In this document: piece after piece, positions 4,985-13,972 of the stretch
How positions within the stretch are numbered: position 1 is the first letter of the stretch
Layout: the number at the start of each line of letters is the position of its first letter
Assembly: GCF_030676955.1 (NCBI RefSeq)
Contig: NZ_JAUUUU010000008.1
Coordinates: 1 to 17,866, forward strand
Direction of reading: 5' to 3'
From: Porticoccus litoralis
Lineage (GTDB): Bacteria; Pseudomonadota; Gammaproteobacteria; Pseudomonadales; Porticoccaceae
Length of the DNA: 17,866 nt
Notes under the pieces: model-generated
The model's database searches: none
The model's input: only the letters and a program-made list of their open reading frames with translations
Told to the model about the DNA's origin: nothing
Made by a program: the position numbers and the translations under genes

Positions 4985-7900
4985 ATGGCTTACTCATACA
5001 CTGAGAAAAAACGCATTCGCAAGGATTTTGGCAAATTGCCACAGGTAATGGATCTGCCTTTCCTTCTTGCGATTCAGCTCGACTCCTACCGAAATTTCAC
5101 GCAGATGGGTGTCTCCGCCGAAGAGCGGATGGATGCCGGTTTGCATGCCGCATTTAATTCCGTGTTCCCGATTGTCAGCTACTCTGGCAATGCGAGTCTT
5201 GAATATGTCGACTATGTCCTCGGCAAGCCGCTCTTTGATGAGGAAGAGTGTAAGCTGCGCAGCGTAACCTTTGCTGTGCCTCTGCGAGTCCGCGTGAGAC
5301 TGGTTATTTACGACAAGGACTCTGCCAACAAGGCGATCAAGGACATCAAGGAACAGGAAGTCTACATGGGGGAAATTCCCCTCATGACCGATAACGGTAC
5401 CTTTATCATCAATGGTACCGAACGGGTTATCGTTTCCCAGCTGCACCGTTCGCCAGGTGTTTTCTTCGATCACGATAAGGGCAAAACCCATTCCTCGGGA
5501 AAACTGCTGTATAGCGCGCGGATTATTCCCTACCGTGGATCCTGGCTGGACTTCGAGTTTGATCCCAAAGATCTGCTCTACGTACGTATTGACCGTCGCC
5601 GCAAACTGCCGGCGACCATTTTGCTGCGTGCGCTCGGTTACAGCTCTGAAGAAATGCTGGAAATGTTCTTTGAAACCAGCAAGTTCAACTTTGCCGATGA
5701 CGGCACGTACAGTCTGGACCTGGTGCCTTCTCGCCTGCGTGGTGATATCGCAGCCTTTGATATCAAGGGTAAGGGCAACAAGGTTATCGTGGAAGAAGGC
5801 CGCCGTATCACGGCACGCCATATCCGTGACCTGGAAAAAGACAACATTAGCAAGCTGGAAGTCCCTGCGGACTACCTGTATGGCCGCGCCCTTGCAAAAG
5901 ACCTGATCGATGCCGATACCGGTGAGTTGTTGCTGGAATGTAATACTGAAATTACCGCTGAGGTGGTAGAACAGCTGCGCGCTGCAGGCATGAAGTCAGT
6001 AGAAACCATCTATACCAATGACCTGGATTGTGGTTCCTTTATTTCAGACACCCTGCGCAGTGACAGCTCGCGTACCCAGCTGGAAGCATTGGTTGAAATC
6101 TACCGCATGATGCGCCCGGGTGAGCCGCCAACCAAGGAGTCTGCAGAGAACCTGTTTAACAACCTGTTCTTCAGCCTGGAGCGTTATGACCTGTCCGCAG
6201 TAGGACGCATGAAGTTCAATCGTCGCCTCGGTCGGGAAGATGAATCGGGTGAAGGCACCCTGAGCCGTGAAGATATTGTCGATGTGGTGAAGGTGCTGCT
6301 GGATATTCGCAACGGTAAGGGTGTTGTCGATGATATCGACCACCTGGGTAACCGTCGTATCCGCTCTGTGGGTGAAATGGCAGAAAACCAGTTCCGTATT
6401 GGTCTGGTACGTGTTGAGCGCGCGGTCAAAGAGCGCCTGTCGGTGGCTGAGTCCGAAGGCCTGATGCCTCAGGATCTGGTGAATGCCAAGCCGGTTGCCG
6501 CTGCCATGAAAGAGTTCTTCGGTTCCAGCCAGCTGTCTCAGTTTATGGACCAGAATAACCCGCTGTCCGAAGTGACCCACAAGCGTCGTGTGTCTGCATT
6601 GGGCCCGGGCGGTCTGACCCGTGAGCGTGCCGGCTTTGAGGTGCGCGACGTACACCCCACCCACTATGGTCGGGTGTGTCCGATTGAGACCCCTGAAGGA
6701 CCGAACATCGGTCTGATCAACTCGCTGGCCGCCTATGCGCGCACCAACGACTACGGTTTCCTCGAAACGCCTTACCGCAAGGTCGTGGATCGTAAGGTTA
6801 CCGACGACATTGAATACCTGTCAGCCATCAACGAAGCTGGGTTTATCATCGCGCAGGCTTCCGCTTCCGTGAACGACAAGGGCGAGCTTTGTGATGAGCT
6901 GGTCAACGTGCGTCACATGGGTGAATTCACTGTGAAGCCGCCGGAAGAAGTCCATTACATGGACGTCTCTCCACAGCAGGTGGTTTCGGTGGCAGCATCA
7001 CTGATTCCGTTCCTGGAGCACGATGATGCGAACCGTGCATTGATGGGCTCCAACATGCAACGTCAGGCGGTGCCTACGCTGGTGGCTGAAAAGCCGCTGG
7101 TCGGTACTGGCTTTGAACGTTATGTTGCATCTGACTCCGGTGTCTGCGTGGTCGCCCGCCGCGGTGGCGTGATCGAGAGCGTTGATGCCAGCCGTATTGT
7201 GGTGCGCGTCAATGACGACGAAGTGGAAGCGGGCGATGCCGGTGTGGATATCTATAACCTCACCAAATACACCCGTTCCAACCAGAATACCTGTATTAAC
7301 CAGCGTCCGATTGTGTCTCTGGGGGACAATATTGCCCGTGGCGATATCCTTGCCGATGGCCCGTCCGTGGATATGGGTGAGCTGGCGCTGGGTCAGAACA
7401 TGCGCATCGCCTTTATGCCCTGGAATGGCTACAACTTTGAGGACTCCATTCTTATCTCGGAGCGGGTAGTTCAGGAAGATCGTTTCACCACCATTCATAT
7501 TCAGGAACTGACCTGTACTGCTCGCGACACGAAGTTGGGCGCAGAAGAGATCACTGCTGATATTCCCAATGTTGGTGAAACTGCCCTGTCCCGTCTGGAT
7601 GAGTCCGGTATTGTCTACATCGGTGCGGAAGTGTCTGCTGGCGATATTCTGGTTGGTAAGGTGACGCCCAAAGGTGAAACCCAGCTGACACCGGAAGAAA
7701 AACTGCTGCGTGCCATCTTCGGTGAAAAAGCGTCCGACGTGAAAGATACATCGCTGAGAGTGCCCTCAAGTACCAAGGGTACCGTTATCGATGTGCAGGT
7801 CTTTACCCGCGATGGCCTGGAAAAGGATCAGCGCTCCCTGCAGATTGAAAAAGCGGCTCTGGATCAATATCGCCAGGATCTGAACGATGAATACCGCATC

Positions 7901-9064
7901 ATGGAAAATGCCACCTTTGAGCGTCTCTGTGCAGCGCTGGTAGGCAGTGAAGTGGTCAAGGCCCCTGGCCTGAAGAAAGGTGATGCCCTGACTGCGGAAA
8001 TTGCTGAAGCATTTACCGGTGAAGAGTGGTTCAAGCTGCGCATGGCTGATGATGCGCTCAATGAGCAACTGTCTCGTGCGGAAGAGCTTCTGGCGGAACG
8101 TCGTCAAATTCTTGACGAGCGCTACGAAGACAAGAAAGGCAAGCTGCAGAGCGGCGACGACCTGGCGCCCGGTGTGCTGAAAACGGTCAAAGTTTATCTG
8201 GCCGTGAAACGCCGTGTGCAGCCCGGTGACAAGATGGCCGGACGTCACGGTAACAAGGGTGTGATCTCCGTGATTATGCCGGTGGAAGATATGCCCTACG
8301 ACGAAAACGGCGTGCCCGTTGACGTGGTGCTGAACCCGCTGGGTGTACCCTCGCGGATGAACGTAGGTCAGATTCTGGAGACTCATATGGGTCTCGCAGC
8401 GAAAGGACTGGGCGAAAAGATCGACCGCATGGTGCAAGAGGAAAGAAAGATTTCCGAAGTTCGCGAGTTCCTGGACAAGGTCTACAGCGTAGGTGTTGGT
8501 ACCAAGCCGGTCGAACTGAAGAAGCTGACAGACAAGGAAGTGACCGCTCTGGCAAAGAACCTACGCAAGGGTGTGCCCATGGCCACGCCGGTGTTTGACG
8601 GTGCCAAGGAAGAGGAAATCAAGGCGTTGTTAGAGCTGGCCGATCTGCCTGAGAGTGGTCAGATGACACTCTACAATGGCCGTACCGGTGACAAGTTTGA
8701 GCGTCCGGTGACCGTTGGTTACATGTACATGCTGAAACTGAACCACCTGGTGGATGACAAGATGCATGCTCGTTCCACCGGTTCCTACAGCCTGGTAACG
8801 CAACAGCCGCTGGGTGGTAAAGCCCAGTTTGGTGGTCAGCGCTTTGGTGAGATGGAGGTTTGGGCGCTGGAAGCCTATGGCGCCGCCTACACGCTCCAGG
8901 AGATGTTGACAGTGAAATCCGATGACGTGAACGGTCGTACCAAGATGTACAAGAACATCGTGGATGGCGATCACCGTATGGAGCCCGGTATGCCCGAATC
9001 CTTCAACGTATTGGTGAAGGAAATCCGCTCGCTGGGTATCAACATCGAGTTGGAAAACGAGTAA
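4985..9064 (+). CDS. rpoB: DNA-directed RNA polymerase subunit beta
   Basis: RpoB is one of the two large catalytic subunits of RNA polymerase. I choose the ATG at 4985 (MAYSYTEKKRIRKDFGK), 5 nt after GGGGA at 4975-4979, giving 1359 residues, close to the roughly 1342-1357 of E. coli and Pseudomonas. An in-frame ATG at 4940 would add 15 residues not typical of the family. The rifampicin pocket reads SSQLSQFMDQNNPLSEVTHKRR; Q519, D522, H532, R535 and S537 (E. coli 513, 516, 526, 529 and 531) are all the sensitive-type residues. GDKMAGRHGNKG supplies the active-site lysines K1083 and K1091, and GGKAQFGGQRFGEMEVWALE near the C terminus is the conserved clamp and RpoC-contact region. It follows a partial terminator after rplL and precedes rpoC by 69 bp. 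Confidence 0.99.
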   Translation: MAYSYTEKKRIRKDFGKLPQVMDLPFLLAIQLDSYRNFTQMGVSAEERMDAGLHAAFNSVFPIVSYSGNASLEYVDYVLGKPLFDEEECKLRSVTFAVPLRVRVRLVIYDKDSANKAIKDIKEQEVYMGEIPLMTDNGTFIINGTERVIVSQLHRSPGVFFDHDKGKTHSSGKLLYSARIIPYRGSWLDFEFDPKDLLYVRIDRRRKLPATILLRALGYSSEEMLEMFFETSKFNFADDGTYSLDLVPSRLRGDIAAFDIKGKGNKVIVEEGRRITARHIRDLEKDNISKLEVPADYLYGRALAKDLIDADTGELLLECNTEITAEVVEQLRAAGMKSVETIYTNDLDCGSFISDTLRSDSSRTQLEALVEIYRMMRPGEPPTKESAENLFNNLFFSLERYDLSAVGRMKFNRRLGREDESGEGTLSREDIVDVVKVLLDIRNGKGVVDDIDHLGNRRIRSVGEMAENQFRIGLVRVERAVKERLSVAESEGLMPQDLVNAKPVAAAMKEFFGSSQLSQFMDQNNPLSEVTHKRRVSALGPGGLTRERAGFEVRDVHPTHYGRVCPIETPEGPNIGLINSLAAYARTNDYGFLETPYRKVVDRKVTDDIEYLSAINEAGFIIAQASASVNDKGELCDELVNVRHMGEFTVKPPEEVHYMDVSPQQVVSVAASLIPFLEHDDANRALMGSNMQRQAVPTLVAEKPLVGTGFERYVASDSGVCVVARRGGVIESVDASRIVVRVNDDEVEAGDAGVDIYNLTKYTRSNQNTCINQRPIVSLGDNIARGDILADGPSVDMGELALGQNMRIAFMPWNGYNFEDSILISERVVQEDRFTTIHIQELTCTARDTKLGAEEITADIPNVGETALSRLDESGIVYIGAEVSAGDILVGKVTPKGETQLTPEEKLLRAIFGEKASDVKDTSLRVPSSTKGTVIDVQVFTRDGLEKDQRSLQIEKAALDQYRQDLNDEYRIMENATFERLCAALVGSEVVKAPGLKKGDALTAEIAEAFTGEEWFKLRMADDALNEQLSRAEELLAERRQILDERYEDKKGKLQSGDDLAPGVLKTVKVYLAVKRRVQPGDKMAGRHGNKGVISVIMPVEDMPYDENGVPVDVVLNPLGVPSRMNVGQILETHMGLAAKGLGEKIDRMVQEERKISEVREFLDKVYSVGVGTKPVELKKLTDKEVTALAKNLRKGVPMATPVFDGAKEEEIKALLELADLPESGQMTLYNGRTGDKFERPVTVGYMYMLKLNHLVDDKMHARSTGSYSLVTQQPLGGKAQFGGQRFGEMEVWALEAYGAAYTLQEMLTVKSDDVNGRTKMYKNIVDGDHRMEPGMPESFNVLVKEIRSLGINIELENE

Positions 9065-9083
9065 CGGCAACAATTAGGTTGGG

Positions 9084-9102
9084 GGCGGGCATGTGGCCCG
9101 CC
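9084..9102 (+). other. Hairpin in the rpoB-rpoC spacer
   Basis: A 7-bp all-GC stem (GGCGGGC 9084-9090 with GCCCGCC 9096-9102, loop ATGTG) sits in the 69-bp spacer, 20 bp before the rpoC ribosome site. No T run follows, so it is not a terminator. It may stabilise or mark a cleavage point of the rpoBC mRNA. The stem sequence GGCGGGC/GCCCGCC is the same as the inner stem of the rplL-rpoB attenuator. Confidence 0.55.
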
Positions 9103-9133
9103 GCGCAAAGGTAGCACCCACTGGAGAAAGGCA

Positions 9134-12100
9134 TTGAAAGACTTACTGAATCTGCTCAAGTCACAGGATCAAACCGGCGAATTTGACGCCATCCGTATCG
9201 GCCTGGCGTCGCCGGACATGATTCGCTCCTGGTCATTTGGCGAAGTGAAAAAGCCGGAGACCATTAACTACCGAACGTTCAAGCCGGAACGGGAAGGCCT
9301 GTTCTGCGCCAAGATTTTTGGCCCGGTTAAAGACTACGAATGTCTCTGCGGCAAATACAAGCGTATGAAGCACCGTGGCATCGTCTGTGAAAAATGCGGT
9401 GTGGAAGTAACGCTGGCGAAAGTGCGCCGGGAACGTATGGGGCACATTGAGCTGGCCTGTCCGGTTGCTCATATCTGGTTCCTGAAATCGCTGCCATCCC
9501 GCATTGGTCTGATGCTGGATATGACACTGCGCGAAATTGAGCGCGTGCTGTATTTTGAGTCATTTGTGGTCACTGACCCTGGCATGACTACGCTGGAGCG
9601 TGGCCAGTTGCTAAGCGATGACGAATACTTCCAGGCTATGGAAGATTTCGGCGATGACTTTGAAGCAATGATGGGTGCTGAGGGCATTCAGTCACTGATG
9701 AAGGACCTCGATCTCGAGCATGAGATTGCCACTATCCGTGAAGAGATTCCCAACACCCGCTCGGAAACCAAAATCAAGAAGTTCTCCAAGCGTCTGAAGC
9801 TGCTGGAAGCTTTCCAGAGCTCCGGAAACAAGCCCGAGTGGATGGTAATGGAAGCCCTGCCAGTTCTGCCGCCGGATCTGCGTCCGCTGGTGCCCCTGGA
9901 CGGAGGCCGTTTTGCTACGTCAGATCTCAATGATCTGTACCGTCGGGTGATCAACCGTAATAACCGTCTGAAGCGCCTGCTGGAGCTGAATGCTCCCGAT
10001 ATTATCGTGCGCAATGAGAAGCGCATGCTGCAGGAAGCGGTGGATGCGCTGCTGGACAATGGTCGTCGCGGTCGTGCGATTACCGGTTCCAACAAACGCC
10101 CGCTGAAGTCCCTGGCCGATATGATCAAGGGCAAGCAGGGTCGTTTCCGGCAGAACCTGCTGGGTAAGCGTGTGGACTACTCCGGTCGTTCCGTGATCGT
10201 GGTCGGTCCGACGCTACGTCTGCACCAGTGTGGCCTGCCTAAGCGTATGGCGCTGGAACTGTTTAAGCCGTTCATTTTTTCCAAGCTGGAGTTGCGTGGT
10301 TTGGCCACGACAATCAAGGCCGCCAAGAAAATGGTCGAGCGTGAAGAGCCGGTGGTATGGGATATTCTGGATGAAGTGATCCGCGAACACCCGGTATTGT
10401 TGAACCGTGCGCCGACACTCCACAGACTGGGTATTCAGGCCTTTGAGCCCGTACTGATTGAGGGTAAGGCGATCCAGCTGCATCCGCTGGTCTGTGCGGC
10501 ATACAACGCCGACTTCGACGGTGACCAGATGGCGGTTCACGTACCGCTGACCCTGGAAGCTCAGCTCGAGTCCCGTGCATTGATGATGTCCACCAACAAC
10601 ATTCTCTCACCGGCCAACGGTGAGCCTATCATCGTGCCCTCCCAGGACGTGGTGCTGGGTCTCTATTACATGACCCGTGAGCGTGTGAACGCCAAGGGTG
10701 AAGGCCGTGTGTATGCCAATCTCCAGGAAGTGTCCCGCGCTTTTTATGGTAAGCAGGCGGATTTGCAGGCTAAGGCCAAGGTTCGTATTCACGAAGTGAC
10801 CTTCAGTGAAGAGGGCGAGCGTCAGGAGCGTACTTTCCTGGCCGACACCACTGTTGGCCGCGCGCTGCTGTGGGAAATCGTACCGGAAGGTCTGGCGTTC
10901 GAGATGGTTAACCAACCGATGACCAAAAAGGCCATCTCTCGCATTATCAACCGCTGCTACCGTGATGTTGGGTTGAAAGCGACAGTTATCTTTGCCGACC
11001 AATTGATGTATACCGGTTTTGATTTTTCAACCAAGTCCGGTGTGTCCATTGGGGTTAATGACTTTACCATTCCCGACGCCAAGGACGAGATTATTTCCCG
11101 TGCTGAAGCGGAAGTGATGGAGATCGAAAGCCAGTTTGCCTCCGGTCTGGTAACCCAGGGTGAGAAGTACAACAAAGTGATCGATATCTGGTCCCGCGCC
11201 AATGACCAAGTGGCCAAGTCCATGATGGAGGTCATCAGCACTGAGCCTGTCATCAATCGTGACGGCGAGGAAGTTGAGCAGGAGTCCTTCAACTCGGTCT
11301 ACATCATGGCTGATTCGGGTGCGCGGGGTTCACCTGCTCAGATTCGTCAGCTGGCAGGTATGCGCGGTCTGATGGCCCGTCCTGATGGCTCCATTATTGA
11401 GACGCCGATTACCGCGAACTTCCGTGAAGGTCTGAACGTACTGCAGTACTTCATCTCTACCCACGGTGCGCGTAAAGGTCTGGCGGATACCGCACTGAAA
11501 ACTGCGAACTCCGGTTACCTGACCCGTCGTCTGGTGGATGTGTCTCAGGATCTGGTGGTCGTGGAGCAGGATTGTGGCACCGAGGAAGGCCTGTTGATGA
11601 CGCCTGTGATCGAGGGTGGTGACATCATCGAATCTCTGGGTGACCGGATTCTTGGCCGCGTAGTCGCCGTGGATGTCATTCAGCCCGGCGGCAATGACAT
11701 TGCCGTCGAAGCGGGCACCATGATCGATGAAAAATGGGTCGAGCGCATTGAGGCCATGGGTATCGACGAAATCAAGGTGCGTTCGCCGATTACCTGCGAA
11801 ACCCGTTTTGGTATCTGCTCCGAATGTTACGGCCGTGACCTGGCCCGTGGTCACATGGTCAACGCTGGTGAAGCCATCGGTGTCATCGCAGCTCAGTCTA
11901 TTGGTGAGCCGGGAACCCAGTTGACCATGCGTACGTTCCATATTGGTGGCGCTGCATCTCGTGCGTCAGCGGTGGACAACATCCAGGTGAAAATGAACGG
12001 TACCGTCCGCCTGGTGAACATTAAGGTGGTTGAGCGTGAAAACGGTGAGCTGGTAGCGGTATCCCGTTCCGGTGAGCTGGCACTTGCTGATGAGAATGGT

Positions 12101-13354
12101 CGCGAGCGTGAGCGTTACAAGCTGCCATACGGTGCGACTATCAAGGTTAAAGAAGGTGCCAGTGTTCAGGCCGGTGATATCGTGGCCAACTGGGATCCTC
12201 ACACCCACCCGATTATTTCCGAGGTGGGTGGTAAGATTGCCTTCTCCGGTATGGAGGAAGGCCTCAGCACCCGTATGCAGACGGACGAGATGACAGGTCT
12301 GTCCAGCATTTCGGTCATTGATCCCAACGAACGGCCATCCGCTGGTAAAGATCTGAAGCCGATGGTGACGCTGCTGGACGAGAAGGGTAAAGAGCAGAAC
12401 TTCCCCAACTCGACGGTCCCGGCACACTACATGCTCCCAGCCAACGCCATCCTGAGTGTCAGCGATAGCGAGCGGGTGGGTGCTGGTGACGTTATCGCCC
12501 GTATTCCGCAGGAAGGCTCCAAGACTCGTGACATTACCGGTGGTCTGCCAAGGGTTGCTGACCTGTTTGAAGCGCGTAAGCCAAAAGATCCCGCTATTCT
12601 GGCGGAGATTACCGGTACCGTCAGCTTCGGTAAGGAAACCAAAGGCAAGCGTCGTCTGGTGATCATTCCGCCAGATGGGCAGACCTTGCCCGATGGCAGC
12701 TCTCAGTACGAAGAACTGATACCGAAATGGCGTCAGCTGGGTGTGTTCGAAGGTGAGCACGTCGAGAAGGGTGAGGTGATCGCCGATGGTCCCGCCAATC
12801 CCCACGATATCTTGCGCCTGCAAGGTGTGGATTCGCTGGCCAAATATATCGTCAACGAGATTCAGGATGTTTACCGCCTGCAGGGCGTGAAGATCAATGA
12901 CAAGCACATTGAAGTCATTTGCCGCCAGATGCTGCGCAAGGTGGAAGTGATGGATATGGGTGATTCCTCCTTCGTTAAAGGCGAGCAGGTAGAGTACAAC
13001 CGCATCCTCGAAGAGAACGAGGCGCTGTATAACGAAGGTAAAACACCAGCCAAGTTTGAGCGTTTGTTGCTCGGTATTACCAAGGCATCTCTGGCTACCG
13101 ACAGTTTCGTCTCTGCGGCCTCCTTCCAGGAGACTACCCGCGTGTTGACAGAAGCTTCGGTGACCGGCAAAGCCGATCCCCTCCGCGGTCTGAAGGAGAA
13201 CGTGGTGGTTGGTCGTTTGATTCCGGCGGGTACCGGCCTGACCTATCACAACCAGCGTCGCAAAGCGCGTGAGGCCGTGGGTGACACCACTGTTAGCGCC
13301 ATGGATATTGAAGCGGCACTGAGTGAAGCGCTGAACTCCTCTGGCGAGGAGTGA
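9134..13354 (+). CDS. rpoC: DNA-directed RNA polymerase subunit beta'
   Basis: RpoC holds the polymerase active-site magnesium and forms most of the clamp. Translation most likely starts at TTG (9134), with GGAG at 9123-9126, giving KDLLNLLKSQ as in Pseudomonas; 1406 residues agree with the family. The N-terminal zinc site is C70, C72, C85, C88; the catalytic NADFDGD places D460, D462 and D464; the second zinc site is C814, C888, C895, C898; and the trigger-loop histidine is H936. All of these positions fall at the same numbers as in E. coli, so the first 936 residues align with no net length change. The C-terminal part contains the long domain insertion of gammaproteobacteria and ends with EAALSEALNSSGEE. 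It is cotranscribed with rpoB, and a strong stem follows the stop codon. Confidence 0.99.
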   Translation: MKDLLNLLKSQDQTGEFDAIRIGLASPDMIRSWSFGEVKKPETINYRTFKPEREGLFCAKIFGPVKDYECLCGKYKRMKHRGIVCEKCGVEVTLAKVRRERMGHIELACPVAHIWFLKSLPSRIGLMLDMTLREIERVLYFESFVVTDPGMTTLERGQLLSDDEYFQAMEDFGDDFEAMMGAEGIQSLMKDLDLEHEIATIREEIPNTRSETKIKKFSKRLKLLEAFQSSGNKPEWMVMEALPVLPPDLRPLVPLDGGRFATSDLNDLYRRVINRNNRLKRLLELNAPDIIVRNEKRMLQEAVDALLDNGRRGRAITGSNKRPLKSLADMIKGKQGRFRQNLLGKRVDYSGRSVIVVGPTLRLHQCGLPKRMALELFKPFIFSKLELRGLATTIKAAKKMVEREEPVVWDILDEVIREHPVLLNRAPTLHRLGIQAFEPVLIEGKAIQLHPLVCAAYNADFDGDQMAVHVPLTLEAQLESRALMMSTNNILSPANGEPIIVPSQDVVLGLYYMTRERVNAKGEGRVYANLQEVSRAFYGKQADLQAKAKVRIHEVTFSEEGERQERTFLADTTVGRALLWEIVPEGLAFEMVNQPMTKKAISRIINRCYRDVGLKATVIFADQLMYTGFDFSTKSGVSIGVNDFTIPDAKDEIISRAEAEVMEIESQFASGLVTQGEKYNKVIDIWSRANDQVAKSMMEVISTEPVINRDGEEVEQESFNSVYIMADSGARGSPAQIRQLAGMRGLMARPDGSIIETPITANFREGLNVLQYFISTHGARKGLADTALKTANSGYLTRRLVDVSQDLVVVEQDCGTEEGLLMTPVIEGGDIIESLGDRILGRVVAVDVIQPGGNDIAVEAGTMIDEKWVERIEAMGIDEIKVRSPITCETRFGICSECYGRDLARGHMVNAGEAIGVIAAQSIGEPGTQLTMRTFHIGGAASRASAVDNIQVKMNGTVRLVNIKVVERENGELVAVSRSGELALADENGRERERYKLPYGATIKVKEGASVQAGDIVANWDPHTHPIISEVGGKIAFSGMEEGLSTRMQTDEMTGLSSISVIDPNERPSAGKDLKPMVTLLDEKGKEQNFPNSTVPAHYMLPANAILSVSDSERVGAGDVIARIPQEGSKTRDITGGLPRVADLFEARKPKDPAILAEITGTVSFGKETKGKRRLVIIPPDGQTLPDGSSQYEELIPKWRQLGVFEGEHVEKGEVIADGPANPHDILRLQGVDSLAKYIVNEIQDVYRLQGVKINDKHIEVICRQMLRKVEVMDMGDSSFVKGEQVEYNRILEENEALYNEGKTPAKFERLLLGITKASLATDSFVSAASFQETTRVLTEASVTGKADPLRGLKENVVVGRLIPAGTGLTYHNQRRKAREAVGDTTVSAMDIEAALSEALNSSGEE

Positions 13355-13368
13355 TGCAAATGAGGTGG

Positions 13369-13387
13369 GCGGCCTGTCTCAGGCCGC
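13369..13387 (+). terminator. Stem after rpoC, probable partial terminator
   Basis: GCGGCCTG (13369-13376) pairs perfectly with CAGGCCGC (13380-13387) around a three-base loop TCT, 14 bp after the rpoC stop codon. Only two T follow before GACT, so it lacks a proper U tract. It marks the end of the beta operon but may let polymerase continue into rpsL. The -35 box of the next promoter starts on the very next base. Confidence 0.55.
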
Positions 13388-13416
13388 TTGACTCAAGGTG
13401 GCGCTCTCATTAGAAT
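13388..13416 (+). promoter_or_regulatory. Sigma70 promoter of the str operon (rpsL)
   Basis: TTGACT (13388-13393) and TAGAAT (13411-13416) are separated by exactly 17 bp, matching the sigma70 consensus at five of six bases in each box. Transcription would start near 13422-13424, leaving a leader of about 84 nt before rpsL. The bases after the -10 box (GCCGCC) form a GC-rich discriminator, a feature of promoters under stringent (ppGpp/DksA) control. This is inference from sequence. Confidence 0.8.
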
Positions 13417-13453
13417 GCCGCCTCCCTAAAGTGGGGGTCTGCGCTTGTGGATT

Positions 13454-13488
13454 CCTTTATTGGAGCCTTTTTTAATAAAGGCGTTTTT
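13454..13488 (+). terminator. Hairpin with T run in the rpsL leader (possible attenuator)
   Basis: CCTTTATT (13454-13461) pairs perfectly with AATAAAGG (13474-13481), enclosing a 12-nt loop that itself ends in six T, and is followed by CG and TTTTT (13484-13488). The layout is terminator-like but the stem is AT-rich and the loop large, so strong termination is unlikely. It ends 14 nt before the rpsL ribosome site (GGAG at 13496-13499) and may affect leader length or initiation. Confidence 0.45.
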
Positions 13489-13506
13489 GTAATTTGGAGT
13501 TATTGA

Positions 13507-13878
13507 ATGGCAACGATCAACCAGTTGGTTCGTAAGCCGAGAAAACGCAAAGTTGCTAAGAGTGACGTACCTGCTCTGCAAGCTTGCCCTCAGCGTCGTG
13601 GTGTTTGCACCCGTGTTTACACAACTACGCCGAAGAAGCCGAATTCTGCACTGCGTAAAGTGTGTCGTGTTCGTCTGACTAATGGTTACGAAGTGACTTC
13701 GTACATTGGTGGTGAGGGTCACAACCTGCAGGAGCACAGTGTGGTGCTGATTCGTGGCGGCCGTGTTAAGGATTTGCCTGGTGTGCGTTATCACACCGTT
13801 CGTGGCAGCCTGGATACTGCTGGTGTGAGCAGCCGCAGACAGCGTCGTTCCAAGTATGGAGCCAAGCGTCCCAAGTAA
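13507..13878 (+). CDS. rpsL: 30S ribosomal protein S12
   Basis: S12 sits at the decoding centre of the 30S subunit and controls reading accuracy. The 123-residue product begins MATINQLVRKPRKRKVAKSDVP and is nearly the E. coli protein throughout. The streptomycin loop TTTPKKPNSALRK carries the sensitive-type K43, and GGRVKDLPGVRYH carries K88; both are wild type. D89, next to K88, is the residue methylthiolated by RimO in E. coli. GGAG at 13496-13499, 7 nt before the ATG, decides the start. It is the first gene of the str operon, behind the promoter at 13388-13416, and the 94-bp spacer to rpsG matches the layout in which E. coli S7 represses translation. Confidence 0.98.
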   Translation: MATINQLVRKPRKRKVAKSDVPALQACPQRRGVCTRVYTTTPKKPNSALRKVCRVRLTNGYEVTSYIGGEGHNLQEHSVVLIRGGRVKDLPGVRYHTVRGSLDTAGVSSRRQRRSKYGAKRPK

Positions 13879-13972
13879 GGGGCGACTTTGTGTCGGTCAG
13901 AACCGAGTAAGGCCGGGTGCGCTAGCCGCAGTGTGATCAATCCCGGACAACCCTGAAGAGAAGAGCTAGATT
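13879..13972 (+). promoter_or_regulatory. rpsL-rpsG intercistronic region, possible S7 operator
   Basis: The spacer is 94 nt, close to the roughly 97-nt E. coli str spacer to which S7 binds to repress its own translation and couple it to rpsL. Short complementary pieces are present (CGGT at 13895-13898 with ACCG at 13904-13907; CCGGG at 13914-13918 with CCCGG at 13942-13946), enough for a folded intercistronic RNA. I cannot match specific S7 contact bases. The purine-rich AAGAG at 13961-13965 is the rpsG ribosome site, 7 nt before the ATG. Confidence 0.35.

Noticed and set aside
11966..13249. A 427-codon open frame on the minus strand opposite the 3' part of rpoC
   Set aside because: It is antisense to a fully conserved coding region. 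The translation is low in recognisable motifs and looks like the mirrored codon pattern of rpoC. Other long minus-strand frames (for example 7766-8437, 4994-5821 and 205-960) are shadows of the same kind.
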